From Whalleya microplaca (lineage: Eukaryota; Ascomycota; Sordariomycetes; Xylariales; Xylariaceae), in NCBI GenBank assembly GCA_022497155.1, contig MU385733.1, positions 1-64,000 on the forward strand: a stretch of DNA of 64,000 nucleotides. Direction: 5' to 3'. Position numbers and translations under genes: made by a program. The notes under the pieces are model-generated. The model saw only the letters and a program-made list of their open reading frames with translations, made no database searches and had not been told where the DNA came from. Position 1 is the stretch's first letter. Each line of letters starts with the position of its first letter. Of this stretch, positions 23,928-34,204 are shown one piece after another.

Positions 23928-25582
23928 ATGGCGACTCCACGACCCCGGGGTATCGTGGTTTTCGGAGGCGGGACGGCAACTAATAGTTTGGTCGATGTGT
24001 TGGAGAGCCTCAGGGAAAGCCGACGTTGCTCCCTCAGTTATATCATACCCATTAGCGACAATGGCGGGAGCTCCTCAGAGTTGATCCGCGTCTTTGGTGG
24101 TCCTGGTAAGCCGTTCCATTCCAGCATCGTCTCCTTGTCCTGAGTCACGAAGCTAATGAGTATGACTGATGAATAGGTATTGGTGATGTCCGCAGTAAGT
24201 TATGCTATAGGTAGCCATATAAACTTAGAAAACGACGGACTGACTCAGTCGTTACAGGCCGCCTCGTCCGTCTGATTCCAGACTCAGACACAGAGGCGGA
24301 ACCAGCCTCCATCAAGGAGCTGTTCAACCACAGACTGTCTTCCGACGGACTGCAAGCACGATCGCAATGGTTAGATATTGTCGAAGGCCGTGACAAGCTC
24401 TGGACGAACATTCCGAGCGAGAAACGGGAGCTCATACGGTCCATCTTCAACCTTGTCAACCTTGAGATTGTCAAGCGGGCCCGACCCAGCTCTGTCTTCA
24501 ATTTCGCTAAAGCTAGTATTGGGAACATGTTCTTGACTGGGTAAGCAGACATCTGTCTCATCTACACTTCCCCGGCTCGTGAGTATCGGTGGACGACCTA
24601 GTGATCACAATAGGGCCGTAAGTGTCCACAGGGAGGCACAAGGGAAGCATGAAGGAAAGCAAATACTAATGATTAACCGACTGGTCGCAGCGCGCGATTG
24701 TTCACCGGCTCCCTAGAATCGGCAATCTACCTGCTGTCGACGATCTGCGGCATCCCACCGATGGTCACCACACTCCCGGCCATCAACAGCAACTTCACGC
24801 ACCACATCTGCGCCTCGCTAGCCAACGGCGTGCATATCGCCGGCCAGAACTCGATCTCGCACCCCTCCGCACCAACCTCCGTACCAGACGACCCAGCCTG
24901 GAACCTGCGCGAGACCGAAGCGCACGACCTTATCGAGGACGCCACGCTCCCCGGCTCGCTCCCCTCCCTCCGCAAGCAGTACCTCGACATCAGCAAGCAC
25001 GACGAGGAGGACCTGCCGGCGCGCATCGAGCGCATCTGGTACATCAACCCGTACGGCCACGAGATCTGGCCGGCGGCGAACCCGAAGGTGGTCGCGGCGC
25101 TGCGCCGCGCCTCCGCCGTCGTCTACAGCATCGGCAGCCTGTACACATCGATCGTGCCGAGCCTGATTGTGCGCGGGGTCGGCGCCGCGCTCGCCGACCG
25201 CGCCCTGCGCCACAAGGTGCTCATCCTGAACTCCAGCATCGATCGCGAGACCGGGCCCGCCGCCGCGCCCTTCTCCGCCACGGACTTCGTGCGGGCCATC
25301 GCGCGCGCCGCCGCCGCGAGCCAGGGCGATTTTGACGAGCCGGAGGGGGGCCGCTCCGATGTCGGGAGGTACGTCACGCACTTGATCTATCTCGAAGGCG
25401 AGGGGGCACCGAAGGTGGATAGGGAAGAGCTGGGCGCCCTGGGCGTCGATTGTATGCGGGTCTACGGGCGGAGGGTGGATGGTATGCTGAGGTACGACGA
25501 GGCGGGCTTGGCGAGAGCCCTAGAGGCCGTGGTTGGCAAGCCCGAAATGGTAAGGAGTCGCAGAAATACGAGTGGGCAGTGA
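23928..25582 (+). CDS. CofD/YvcK (UPF0052) family protein
   Basis: Four exons, 23928-24105, 24177-24194, 24258-24540 and 24691-25582, give 456 residues. Exon 2 is only 18 bases. It encodes the core of the conserved GIGDVRSR motif, and every junction is in phase, which supports it. The N-terminal GGGTATN phosphate-binding loop and the SDNGGSS motif mark the 2-phospho-L-lactate transferase/YvcK fold (PF01933). Further family blocks include GNMFLTG, restored by the last splice, and IWYINPYGHE. In bacteria and archaea relatives make coenzyme F420 or control gluconeogenesis and cell-wall precursors. Fungal members are uncharacterised. The last exon is much richer in GC than its neighbours. Confidence 0.9.
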
Positions 25583-25977
25583 CGGTAGCGAACAAGGGCA
25601 GGATAGTTGCTGGTGATGTTTCGATAGGTAGCAGACGGGTTGAGAGGTACTAGGTGCTCGATGTACTAAATTGTAGCTATGGAATCACATTTGCACCAAG
25701 GCGAAAATCAAGGGCTAGGAGAAAAAGGAGGTATCATAGTATCATATCTTCAAGTCCAATATTGTACAGTTAGCAAGCTCAGGGTACTAAGGTCTATAAC
25801 ATTTTCCCATGACACAAGCAGGCAGGAGTCAAGGCCGGGCACAGGGTCCTATGGCCAAAGACAGCCTGCTTCATCCAAGCCAGTAACTGACTTCCTCATC
25901 CCTTCTTCTATAACCTCTTTATAACATGCACCCCATCTTCCTTGTTGTGCGTGCGAGATTCCTTCGGGAGGAGACGT
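25583..25977. other. Convergent 3' intergenic region
   Basis: Shared 3' region between the CofD-like gene and the malate dehydrogenase gene, which converge. No further feature is seen. Confidence 0.6.
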
Positions 25978-27182
25978 CTATTTGGGAGGGTTAGATGCGA
26001 CAAAAGAAACGCCCTTCTGGATGTTCTTCTTCAGGTCGCCCAAAGCAGCCTCCAGGAGCTTCTGCTCGTTGGCGTCAACCTCTCCAACGGGGAAGATCTT
26101 CTCAACACCGTTGGGGCCCAGCTCGACCTTGGAGGCGAAGAATTCGATACCCTGGTCCTTGTACAACGGGCTGTCGACAAAGGTAGGCTCAACCACGCCC
26201 TTTTCGCCCTGCGCGGCACGGAGAAGGGATTCGGCCATGCGGGCACCAGCCATAGCCATAGACAGGGTGGCGGAACCGGCACCGTCCTTGGCCTTGACAA
26301 CCTCGTCACCACCAAATTGGACACGCTTCACAAGCTCCTCGTTGGAGGTCAGCTCAGGGTGGCCGCTCTGGCTGAAGAGGGGTACAATGGTAACACCAGA
26401 GTGACCACCGACAACGGTGATTTTCTCATCCTTGGGATCGGTACCCTTGAGCTCGCTTACAAACCGGCTAGAGCGGACGACGTCGAGAGTGGTGACACCA
26501 AACAAGCGCTTGGGGTTGTAGACACCGCGGGCCTTGAAGACCTCGGCGACAATGGGAACGGTGGAGTTGACGGGGTTGGAGATAATAAGAAGGTTGGCTT
26601 CAGGGGCAGACTCGGCGCAGGCCTTGGCCAGGTCGCGAACGATGGAGGCATTGGTGTTGAACAGATCATCACGGGTCATGCCAGGTTTCCGGGGAACACC
26701 GGCGGGAATCAAGACGATGTCGCTACCCTTCAAGGCGCTAGCGAGGCCGGTGGGTGTGGGGTCGTAGCCCTTGACGGTGCTCTTGGTGTTGATGTGCGAG
26801 ATATCCGCCGCGACACCTATGCGTCGATCCGGATTAGCGCCAGACTCAATTTGCCAGACTATGAAGACTTAGACGTACCTGGGCCGCCGCGGATGTCGTA
26901 GAGACCAAGCTCGGTTACTCTGGGGTTGAGCTTGAGAAGGAGAGAAAGAGGCTGGCCAATGCCACCGGCGGCACCAAGAACAGTAACCTTGGAGAGCTAA
27001 TAGCGTGAAAAGCAAGCAGAGTAAGCAATTGGACTTGGAAATGGGCTTTTTAAAGTTTTGCAGCATTCAATGGTTATGCTCATGGGCAACCGAGCCGGGA
27101 TGCGAGGGGAACTTACATTTCGCGCCGAGGCCGAGAAAGCCCGGCGCTGGATGCCACCGAAGATAACTCGTGCGGGAATCAT
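25978..27182 (-). CDS. MDH1: Mitochondrial malate dehydrogenase
   Basis: Three minus-strand exons, 27182-27117, 26996-26879 and 26816-25978, give 340 residues. Exon 1 encodes exactly a 22-residue Arg/Ser/Ala-rich presequence ([10 protein letters not shown]...SASARN), typical of matrix targeting. The NAD-binding GAAGGIG loop is at 30-36. [14 protein letters not shown], the substrate-gating loop with its arginines, follows. The catalytic His lies in [11 protein letters not shown]. It interconverts malate and oxaloacetate in the TCA cycle. The protein length is standard. A 319-codon frame on the opposite strand is a shadow of this conserved gene. Confidence 0.96.
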
Positions 27183-28435
27183 GTTCACAAAGGGTCTCTC
27201 TGGTCTAACGGTCTAACGAGTAGAGTGAGGGAAAGAAAGGAGGAGGATGGGGGGGCTCAGTCAAAAAGAGGGAAAGAGGAATGTTCTATCTTCACGATAG
27301 TTGTGTATAAGAGAGAAGGATGGGAACGGGGAATTGTGAGCGATGATCAAAAAAAGTATTTAGCTTCCGGGGCAAGGAAAAGAGCATCGCATAATTGCAC
27401 TGTAGAAGGGGACGCAAGCCGGGCCAGCGGCACAGTGAAATATACGTCACCACGGACACGGTGTATCACTTACCCACTTGTTGGGTATGTCGCATCGGGG
27501 AAAGCCCGGCAGCCCGGAGTTTGAAGCTCTGCAGAAAAATATCGCATACTACCTACGTACAGTACAGTATGAGACGGGCCTGTTACCGTGTTGCAATCAT
27601 CCAATCCTTCACCATCAGCCCATCGACATATAAATCCTACACATCGGTGTAACCTAGACACTTTGAGCATACACATATTCGAGCATTGTCGACAATTACT
27701 TAATGCCAGAGCCCTTCAGACTCATTATCTTCAGAAGTTTTCACCTTGCAAGCTAAACACATACCTTTGACCAAGTCCTACCTATCTAGTGTCACTTCTT
27801 GTATTGCTACAGATATTCGCCGTAGCACATATGGGCATACGGGAGACATGATGTATTAACAGCTGACCTCTTAAAATCTCTATGCGTCTAATCTGTATAG
27901 ACGTTGCTTAGACGTTGCTGATGTGTGTCGAGTTGAGTAGCTCAGGTTTATATGATGATGGCTTGTATTTGCGTAGATTCCAACTTAGCTTTCGAACTTA
28001 TTTATCTAAAGCTTCCAAGTCCGACTTATAAAGGCCTCCAATGATATGAGCAATAGACCTTATTTTAGAATATAGCTTCAGCCCAATTGAACATGGGACA
28101 GCCCGCCTGCCATCGTCCAATGTATTACTACCGATGCTCGATAAGGCGTAGTATCTCTATCTTCCATGTTTCACGTGTACCTACCTGTCATATCACCAAA
28201 CCCTCACATTTCTACACCCATTCTTATGCCAGTTTCGATCTCAAGCAACTGACATCTTAAACAGCCTCACCTCCTCTGCGATGTAGACCTTGTGGTTCAG
28301 ACCTTACGCCTCCAGAAACACATGTCGCTTCTACATGCCTCTACATATACTCGACCTTGCTAATTCTTACTCGGCTGCATCGACTCCCATGTCGTTATCT
28401 GACCCGACTCATTTTCACCTGGGTTGAGCTGAAAA
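27183..28435. other. Intergenic, divergent promoters
   Basis: Region between the divergent MDH and kinase-like genes. The MDH side carries CT-rich tracts on the minus strand, common in fungal promoters. No gene or RNA was recognised. Confidence 0.55.
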
Positions 28436-30007
28436 ATGACCCTTGACATGAACGAAGCATCGAGCGATGACATCCAGCACAATTACAGCCTCTCAACGCC
28501 TGGTCAAAGTCGTCGGTCGCCATCTTATAGATCTCTATTTGGTGATACTGAGGCAGATACCAACTCGTCCGACCTTGTAGGAAGAGCATCTCCTACCGAA
28601 ATTGGTAACTATAGCAATAATATCTCGGATGTAGATAAACCAAGTCTCGTAACTATCAGTCCTGCTCCGGTTGTCCCTCCCCATGAGAAGGATCCAAACC
28701 ATGGCCTCCAATGGATCAATGACGGCGATGGATTTTCTATCCGACCTCAGTGGACCATCCAACCAACCATCGAGTCCATCGTGCTAACACTCCAAGAAAG
28801 AATCGACTCCAGGAAGACGTACCTCGTCAAGCATTGCTGGGAAGGTACCTATAACAAGATGTATTCGGTATCGTATGGCAATAATCACTTCATTATGCGC
28901 GTGTCTTTGCCAGTCTGCCCCAAAGTTAAGACAGAAAGCGAGGTCGCAACACTACAGTGGATATATGAGAATACCAGACTTCCCGTGCCGAGGGTGAAAT
29001 GCTGGGATTCTTCGCGAAACAGCCCGATTGGCTTCGAATGGATACTTATGGATCGGATGGATGGGACGCCCCTTTCCCAGTGTTGGCAGTCCGTCACTCA
29101 CGACGCAAAGGAGCGCATCGTCAAACAAGTCGCAGCATACGCTGCAGATGCCTTTAAGAGGCAATTCAAGGGAGGAATTGGGGGTCTCCAGCCATCAAAC
29201 GCGAATAGGTATCATGTTGGCGAGATGGCCACCATGGCGTTCTTCTGGGGTGAACGTTCCTGTTTCGATCATAGCAGGGGTCCCTTCAAGGACGCATCAA
29301 CATGGGCTGAAAGTCGCCTCCGTCTCGTTCGCAACGACCTTCTGTCAAGAATACACGACACCACAAATAAAGATCGGCGGGAAGCAACCGAAAAGATGTT
29401 GGAACTCGTCGAACGTCTTCGAGCTCTGGAGGACAGGTTCTTTCCAAATTCGGAATCTAGCACTGGTGAAGAGTCCGCTGATAAAGACGTGAGCCCAGCA
29501 GAAAAAGATAAGCCACGGGAACCGACCATGCTCTGGCACGATAACCTTTCCCTTGATAACATTCTCGTCGATCAAAACGGCGTTCTCTGCGGCATCGTTG
29601 ACTGGGAATGCGTATCTTGTCTTCCCCTCTACGAAGCCTGCCAGTTTCCAGCTTTCCTACAACAAGCGCGAGATCGGCTGGTCGAGCCCCTATCTCCGGA
29701 TCTTCTCCACAGATTCTCTCAAGTGCACTCTAACAGTGACCGCGATCGTTTGGTATATCAAAAGGACCTTAGACAACATCACATATCGCTCCTGAGAGTC
29801 GTGTTTATTCAAGAGATGATGCATCGATGCCCTGGATGGGTTGAAGTATTCCGCCGAAGTGAGGACATGAGGGACTACGAGGCTGCGGTGCAGAACTGCG
29901 ATAACGAGTTTGCATATGCATGCGTGGAGAGATGGGTAAATGCCGTGGAGAAAGGGAACATATCTGACCCCAAGCTCTCGTCATTACATCAGAGGCTCAT
30001 GGGATAG
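28436..30007 (+). CDS. APH-type phosphotransferase-fold protein, possibly degenerate
   Basis: A single exon of 523 residues; a second ATG four codons in is an alternative start. The N-terminal about 80 residues are Ser/Asp-rich and disordered. The kinase-like fold (APH/choline kinase, PF01636 type) starts near residue 125. NKMYSVSYGNNHFIMRVSLP (about residues 140-160) corresponds to the ATP-binding strands. The catalytic loop at 366-379 reads LWHDNLSLDNILVD, and the Mg-binding loop equivalent IVDWE is at 387-391. Relatives usually have Asp two residues after the His (HxD). Here that position is Asn370, so activity may be impaired. The C-terminal region is helical. The substrate is unknown; many fungal paralogues exist. 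Confidence 0.85.
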   Translation: MTLDMNEASSDDIQHNYSLSTPGQSRRSPSYRSLFGDTEADTNSSDLVGRASPTEIGNYSNNISDVDKPSLVTISPAPVVPPHEKDPNHGLQWINDGDGFSIRPQWTIQPTIESIVLTLQERIDSRKTYLVKHCWEGTYNKMYSVSYGNNHFIMRVSLPVCPKVKTESEVATLQWIYENTRLPVPRVKCWDSSRNSPIGFEWILMDRMDGTPLSQCWQSVTHDAKERIVKQVAAYAADAFKRQFKGGIGGLQPSNANRYHVGEMATMAFFWGERSCFDHSRGPFKDASTWAESRLRLVRNDLLSRIHDTTNKDRREATEKMLELVERLRALEDRFFPNSESSTGEESADKDVSPAEKDKPREPTMLWHDNLSLDNILVDQNGVLCGIVDWECVSCLPLYEACQFPAFLQQARDRLVEPLSPDLLHRFSQVHSNSDRDRLVYQKDLRQHHISLLRVVFIQEMMHRCPGWVEVFRRSEDMRDYEAAVQNCDNEFAYACVERWVNAVEKGNISDPKLSSLHQRLMG

Positions 30008-30196
30008 CATCAACGCAGTAGAAGGACATCCTGAAAGCACTGATACAAAAAGGAACAGATACTAATCCCGTCATAACTGTCACGTAGTGGGCATGTTAAC
30101 TAAAACTCTACACAACACAGGGTCAGACGTATAAGTCAATGCTAAAATCATAATAAAAGATGACAGGCATCCTACCTAGGGTTTTATTAGCTGTAA

Positions 30197-31096
30197 CTAA
30201 GATTTTTTGAAATACGAGAACATCTTCCCAATCCCAGACGGCGATTCCTTGCGCTCCTTGTGTTCCGGCTCCTTGTGTTGCTTACCAGCTAGCTGATCAG
30301 TCTCACTATCATCATCCGACAACTCGTAATCGTCCTCGGGCCAATAACCACTTGATTTCATCTTGAGAATATAATCGGGATTCAGCTCATCAGAATTAAC
30401 GGTGGAGTCGTCGGCTATGCTGTCATCGTCATCCTCATCGTCAGAAAACTCTTGCTTCTTCTCCATGCTCTGCCCATACCATATGTGTTTATTCTGCGGT
30501 TCTTTATTCTCGACCAACCCTGCCTCAAGCTTCATATTCAGCTTAGCAAAATCAATAGCTCCTGTGCTAGCGCCAGCTTTGTCGCCAAGGGTTCCAATTG
30601 CAGCTTTTGGGTACTTCAAGTCCCTCTTACTCTGGCAATAGCCGCGGATTTCGACATCCCACCTAACGTAAGGCGAGCCGACAAAATCAGGCAGGAACTC
30701 TTCAATATCCCCTTTAGGAACTGCGTCAAGGACGAGCAGACTCTCCAGTCTGTCCGCAGTATCCACTTCACGGACGAATTCCTGCTTGGCTCGGTCTACC
30801 TGTTGGCATTCCGCCGATCGTCCCTGAGGCGATCTACACGCAAAGGGAAGCCTTCCTACAATTACCTTGGACATATCATGCTGGCAGGAATTAGTAGAGC
30901 AGAAATAGGTGATCGGTTTCGAGATACATCCGCATGCGTGATAGAAGACTATAGCCTGACAGCCATCAGTACCAAGTGTCTTAGACTCGGGGGCCTCGGG
31001 CGTTTCATCCTCCACGGATCCAATCCATAAGTCAATCAGCGGGCTCTTCACCCCTGGTGTCGTAGAAGCTAACGGAGTCGGAGGCGGTGCGTTCAT
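30197..31096 (-). CDS. Acidic hypothetical protein
   Basis: A single exon of 299 residues from the ATG at 31096 (MNAPPPTPLAS). The frame is open 26 codons upstream, but that part looks like leader. A central part (about 40-115) has spaced Cys and His residues (CQAIVFYHACGCI, CSTNSCQH) that might bind a metal. The C-terminal 90 residues contain acidic runs such as DDEDDDD and a basic tail ending YFKKS. Convergent with the kinase-like gene, with under 200 bases between stops. I do not recognise a family; it looks like a lineage-specific fungal protein. Confidence 0.65.
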   Translation of the reverse strand: MNAPPPTPLASTTPGVKSPLIDLWIGSVEDETPEAPESKTLGTDGCQAIVFYHACGCISKPITYFCSTNSCQHDMSKVIVGRLPFACRSPQGRSAECQQVDRAKQEFVREVDTADRLESLLVLDAVPKGDIEEFLPDFVGSPYVRWDVEIRGYCQSKRDLKYPKAAIGTLGDKAGASTGAIDFAKLNMKLEAGLVENKEPQNKHIWYGQSMEKKQEFSDDEDDDDSIADDSTVNSDELNPDYILKMKSSGYWPEDDYELSDDDSETDQLAGKQHKEPEHKERKESPSGIGKMFSYFKKS

Positions 31097-34000
31097 TGTC
31101 TTTAGGATTGGATAGCAAGCCGGCTTGCTCTGATATTTATCAGTTGATTGTCGTGAATTGGTTTGGCTCTTCAAGAGTCTGTGAGTTTATGGTTCTAGGT
31201 GTTGTTGGTTAGTGTATTGAGGACTAATTCTACTGATTCTCGAGATGGGGTGTGCAAGTCAATTTATCATTTGTCTTTAGGCCTTGTTTAACATCATTAC
31301 CTATTCAGGAGACAAGAAAATTGACCATGGTAAAAGGATTACATTGTAAGGCTCCTTTACAAATGAACAGTGGTCATTGTCTTGCTGAATAGCATTGTAC
31401 AATTCCTTGTTCGTCTTTTGATGGATTTTCCTGCCCAGTCTTTGTCCGACTCGAGCCTAGAACCTACAGATATCAAAAGAGGTCGGCTTTTGTCCAACCT
31501 CAACCTAGGACCTATGGATATCAAAAAGAGTTCGGATCGGGCCTACATCTATGGGCTCTGGAAACAGTCTAACAGGCTGCCAAAGTTGTGTATGGCGCAC
31601 CTCTCTAATAGGTCCCAGTGGATTGTTGACCAGATTCACGTCCAGTCCCTCGGCCATTGCTTCATCGGTACTGATCATGTCTCTTATTACGATTTAAGAA
31701 TCTGAGAATGACATCCTAGCCCCTCCATTGGCTAGTAGGAACCTTCATGCATTGTTTGACTACTCTCTATGATTGGCGGGCTAGCCCTACCCTTTGTAGC
31801 AATCATATTACCTAGCATAGTTGAATATGTACCGTGACTATGAGTTGGTACTTAGATTTTGACCTTGACCCGCATATGCAGCAGGAAATAAACCGTCAAC
31901 TTCAGTGTATCTTCAGTGTCCCTTTCCTTCTTTCTCCTCTTGCTCTCCCTCTTCTGGTTATATGTCTCCTCTTTCTACAGCACACACACACACGCAGACT
32001 TGTTGCACCATGAACCATTACTTAGCTACTTCTCTCATACCTATTTTGCTGGTGCCCATTCCACTGCTTGGAACCTTCAAGGTCTATCGATAGAATTTGC
32101 TAAACAAGAGGCGCCAATTTTACTCGGAGCATAGATGGTCTTGATACTACCTTTACCTTCGGCATCCCAACGCTTGTGACTAGGAGCATGAACAACGTTT
32201 GCAGGGGAAGCAGCAATAAGCATTCGAAGGAGTACCTAATAATATGATTCCAAAACTTATTTGTTCAATCCTTCTACAATATCAGGAATACAGCACTACA
32301 AACATATAGAGAAAGCGAGCCATTGTTTCCCTTGTTTCCCCAATGGTGTTAACAACCTCCCGGGATGTTATATACATGGAAAGTAGCTTTCGTATTGACA
32401 ACCATAATGGCTACAGATGAACAACAGCGATAATAATGATGGGGAAAATCCAGAGACGACAACCGATCCTCACTACACGTCCCAGGCGCCGCTAGAAAAA
32501 TCATCGACTCCCACGTGTAAGGTCAAGATGATCTAGCCATACATAGGACATCGCTCCAATTGTTAAACCTCCACCTAATTGTTACATATTGGTAGTGCTG
32601 ATGGATAGATATGCTCTATGCCCGTATCTAGCCTTGTATAGCGTGTCTCCCTAATCTCACGTACCAGGTTTGTCCTCATTTGCTATGCTATCGTAGAATA
32701 TATAGAGTTGGTGAATTCATTTACATTACCCTATAAGCTCAGATCTCACTCTCTCAAAAGCGTTCACAACATTGAGATTTACAGGACTGAATTCATCAAG
32801 CCAGCCTCGGTAGTGGATACATCATATGCTTAAGGATAGCACAGTCTCCCTATTCTCCAATGACCTGATGCTCATTGACTGTGTCTCGCGGCGTCGGTCA
32901 GCTGGGCTCTACATTGCATATTATGTACCAAAATATTAAACATCACGGATGGGTGGTTACAAGATCTCAGAATGACACTTTCCGGTGACACGAGACCCCG
33001 TAGTAACCGCCGTCTTGGAATAAATCCCTCATTTAAATGTGAAATATGAAACCATGTTCATGTTTAATGGAATATCCAACTACATATTAATAGATAAAAT
33101 GTATTCTGAATTAGTAAAGTCTCAAGAACGTACAACTTCATATTCCAAGCATTGCTGCTAGCTCATGAAAGTCCGGGCCGAAAGTGATACAGAGTACATA
33201 CCCCGGATTCCATTTACAGTATGCTCCGAATGTAGCCGAGATAATGTACTGTGATGATAGCTGCTAAGTCACGAGCCATATAGCGCTGATTCTGCTATGC
33301 TTAGGTAGTGAACAACCACTAGACTTAGGCTTGTTACGCTGTAACTTCAGGCGACTGTACCGTGTGATCGGCATGCATTCTCACACTCCCCTGTTCGGCA
33401 GTGGTGCATCATGTATGTATTGGCGCGGACCTCCATAGTGCCGGCGGCAACGGCGGACAAGCTACAGACCAATTGGTAAAGCCCGGATCTTCATTGGTAG
33501 GCGCTGTAAGGGCCTTTGTAGACCTGTAGCACTACATACGTATCTCATATTACATCATGTACCGGTAAGCTTATAGTGACAGGCCCATTTGATCAATTCA
33601 ACAGGTACGCTCAGTCACTTGATTGGAGGCAAATTGTATATGATATACTTACTGGCTAGACATTCGGATAAGTGGTATCAATTCATATTTAGCATTAGAA
33701 CATCTCTTCAACAAGGGAAACTGCGATGATGCGTTGGGGAATTGATGATGAGGAAGGTGACGGAGCTGAGGTGAGCAATGGTGAGCAAGACGTGTGGCCA
33801 GTGTGGTGAGATGGTAGGGCTTCGATTTGAGACAGCTGTCGATTGATTGGTCGGGCAGGTCGGTTGCACCTGTCTATTTAAGGTTGCCGATCCTGCACAT
33901 ACAAGAGAGGCACGAAGTAGACCGATACCTGGGTGTATGCTGGTAGACGGCGGACCTGACAAGTACCCGGGTACAAGATTCAGCTGGTTTCCCTCTTTCA

Positions 34001-34204
34001 TGTTCCCCGTTCCCAACCTAATTGCCACCATTCCCTCAGATCCCTTACGCCCCTCTACCCACGCAGCCCACGCCGGCATCGGAGATATCTGGGAAAGGCT
34101 GCAAAGAACTTCGCAAACTACTAAAGGAGCGGACGAACGTCCTCTTCATCTCGGTCGAGCACTATTCGTTCTGTTGCTCTGCTAACTATACCCAACATTC
34201 CATC
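31097..34204. other. 3.1-kb gene-poor region
   Basis: No convincing gene is seen on either strand; the longest frames (111-123 codons) have no domain. It contains a 47-base imperfect direct repeat at 31441-31535 and a short ACAC run near 31980. The right end is the LEU1 promoter and leader; I found no CCGG-N4-CCGG Leu3-type site by eye. Confidence 0.5.
31441..31535 (+). repeat. Imperfect 47-base direct repeat, period 48
   Basis: TTTGTCC...CCTAGAACCTACAGATATCAAAA at 31441 is repeated at 31489 with roughly three quarters of positions matching. The 48-base period preserves frame, so the 111-codon frame at 31370-31705 shows a duplicated 16-residue unit. There is no other support for coding. Confidence 0.6.

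Noticed and set aside
24818..25381. 187-codon frame antisense to the CofD-like gene
   Set aside because: It lies in the very GC-rich last exon, where stop codons are rare by composition; the product is Arg/Val/Gly-rich and unlike a real protein.
25942..26901. 319-codon open frame antisense to malate dehydrogenase
   Set aside because: It mirrors the third-position bias of the conserved MDH exons and crosses an MDH intron; its sequence has no domain of its own.
33708..34079. 123-codon minus-strand frame upstream of LEU1
   Set aside because: It overlaps the LEU1 promoter and leader, and the product shows no family features.
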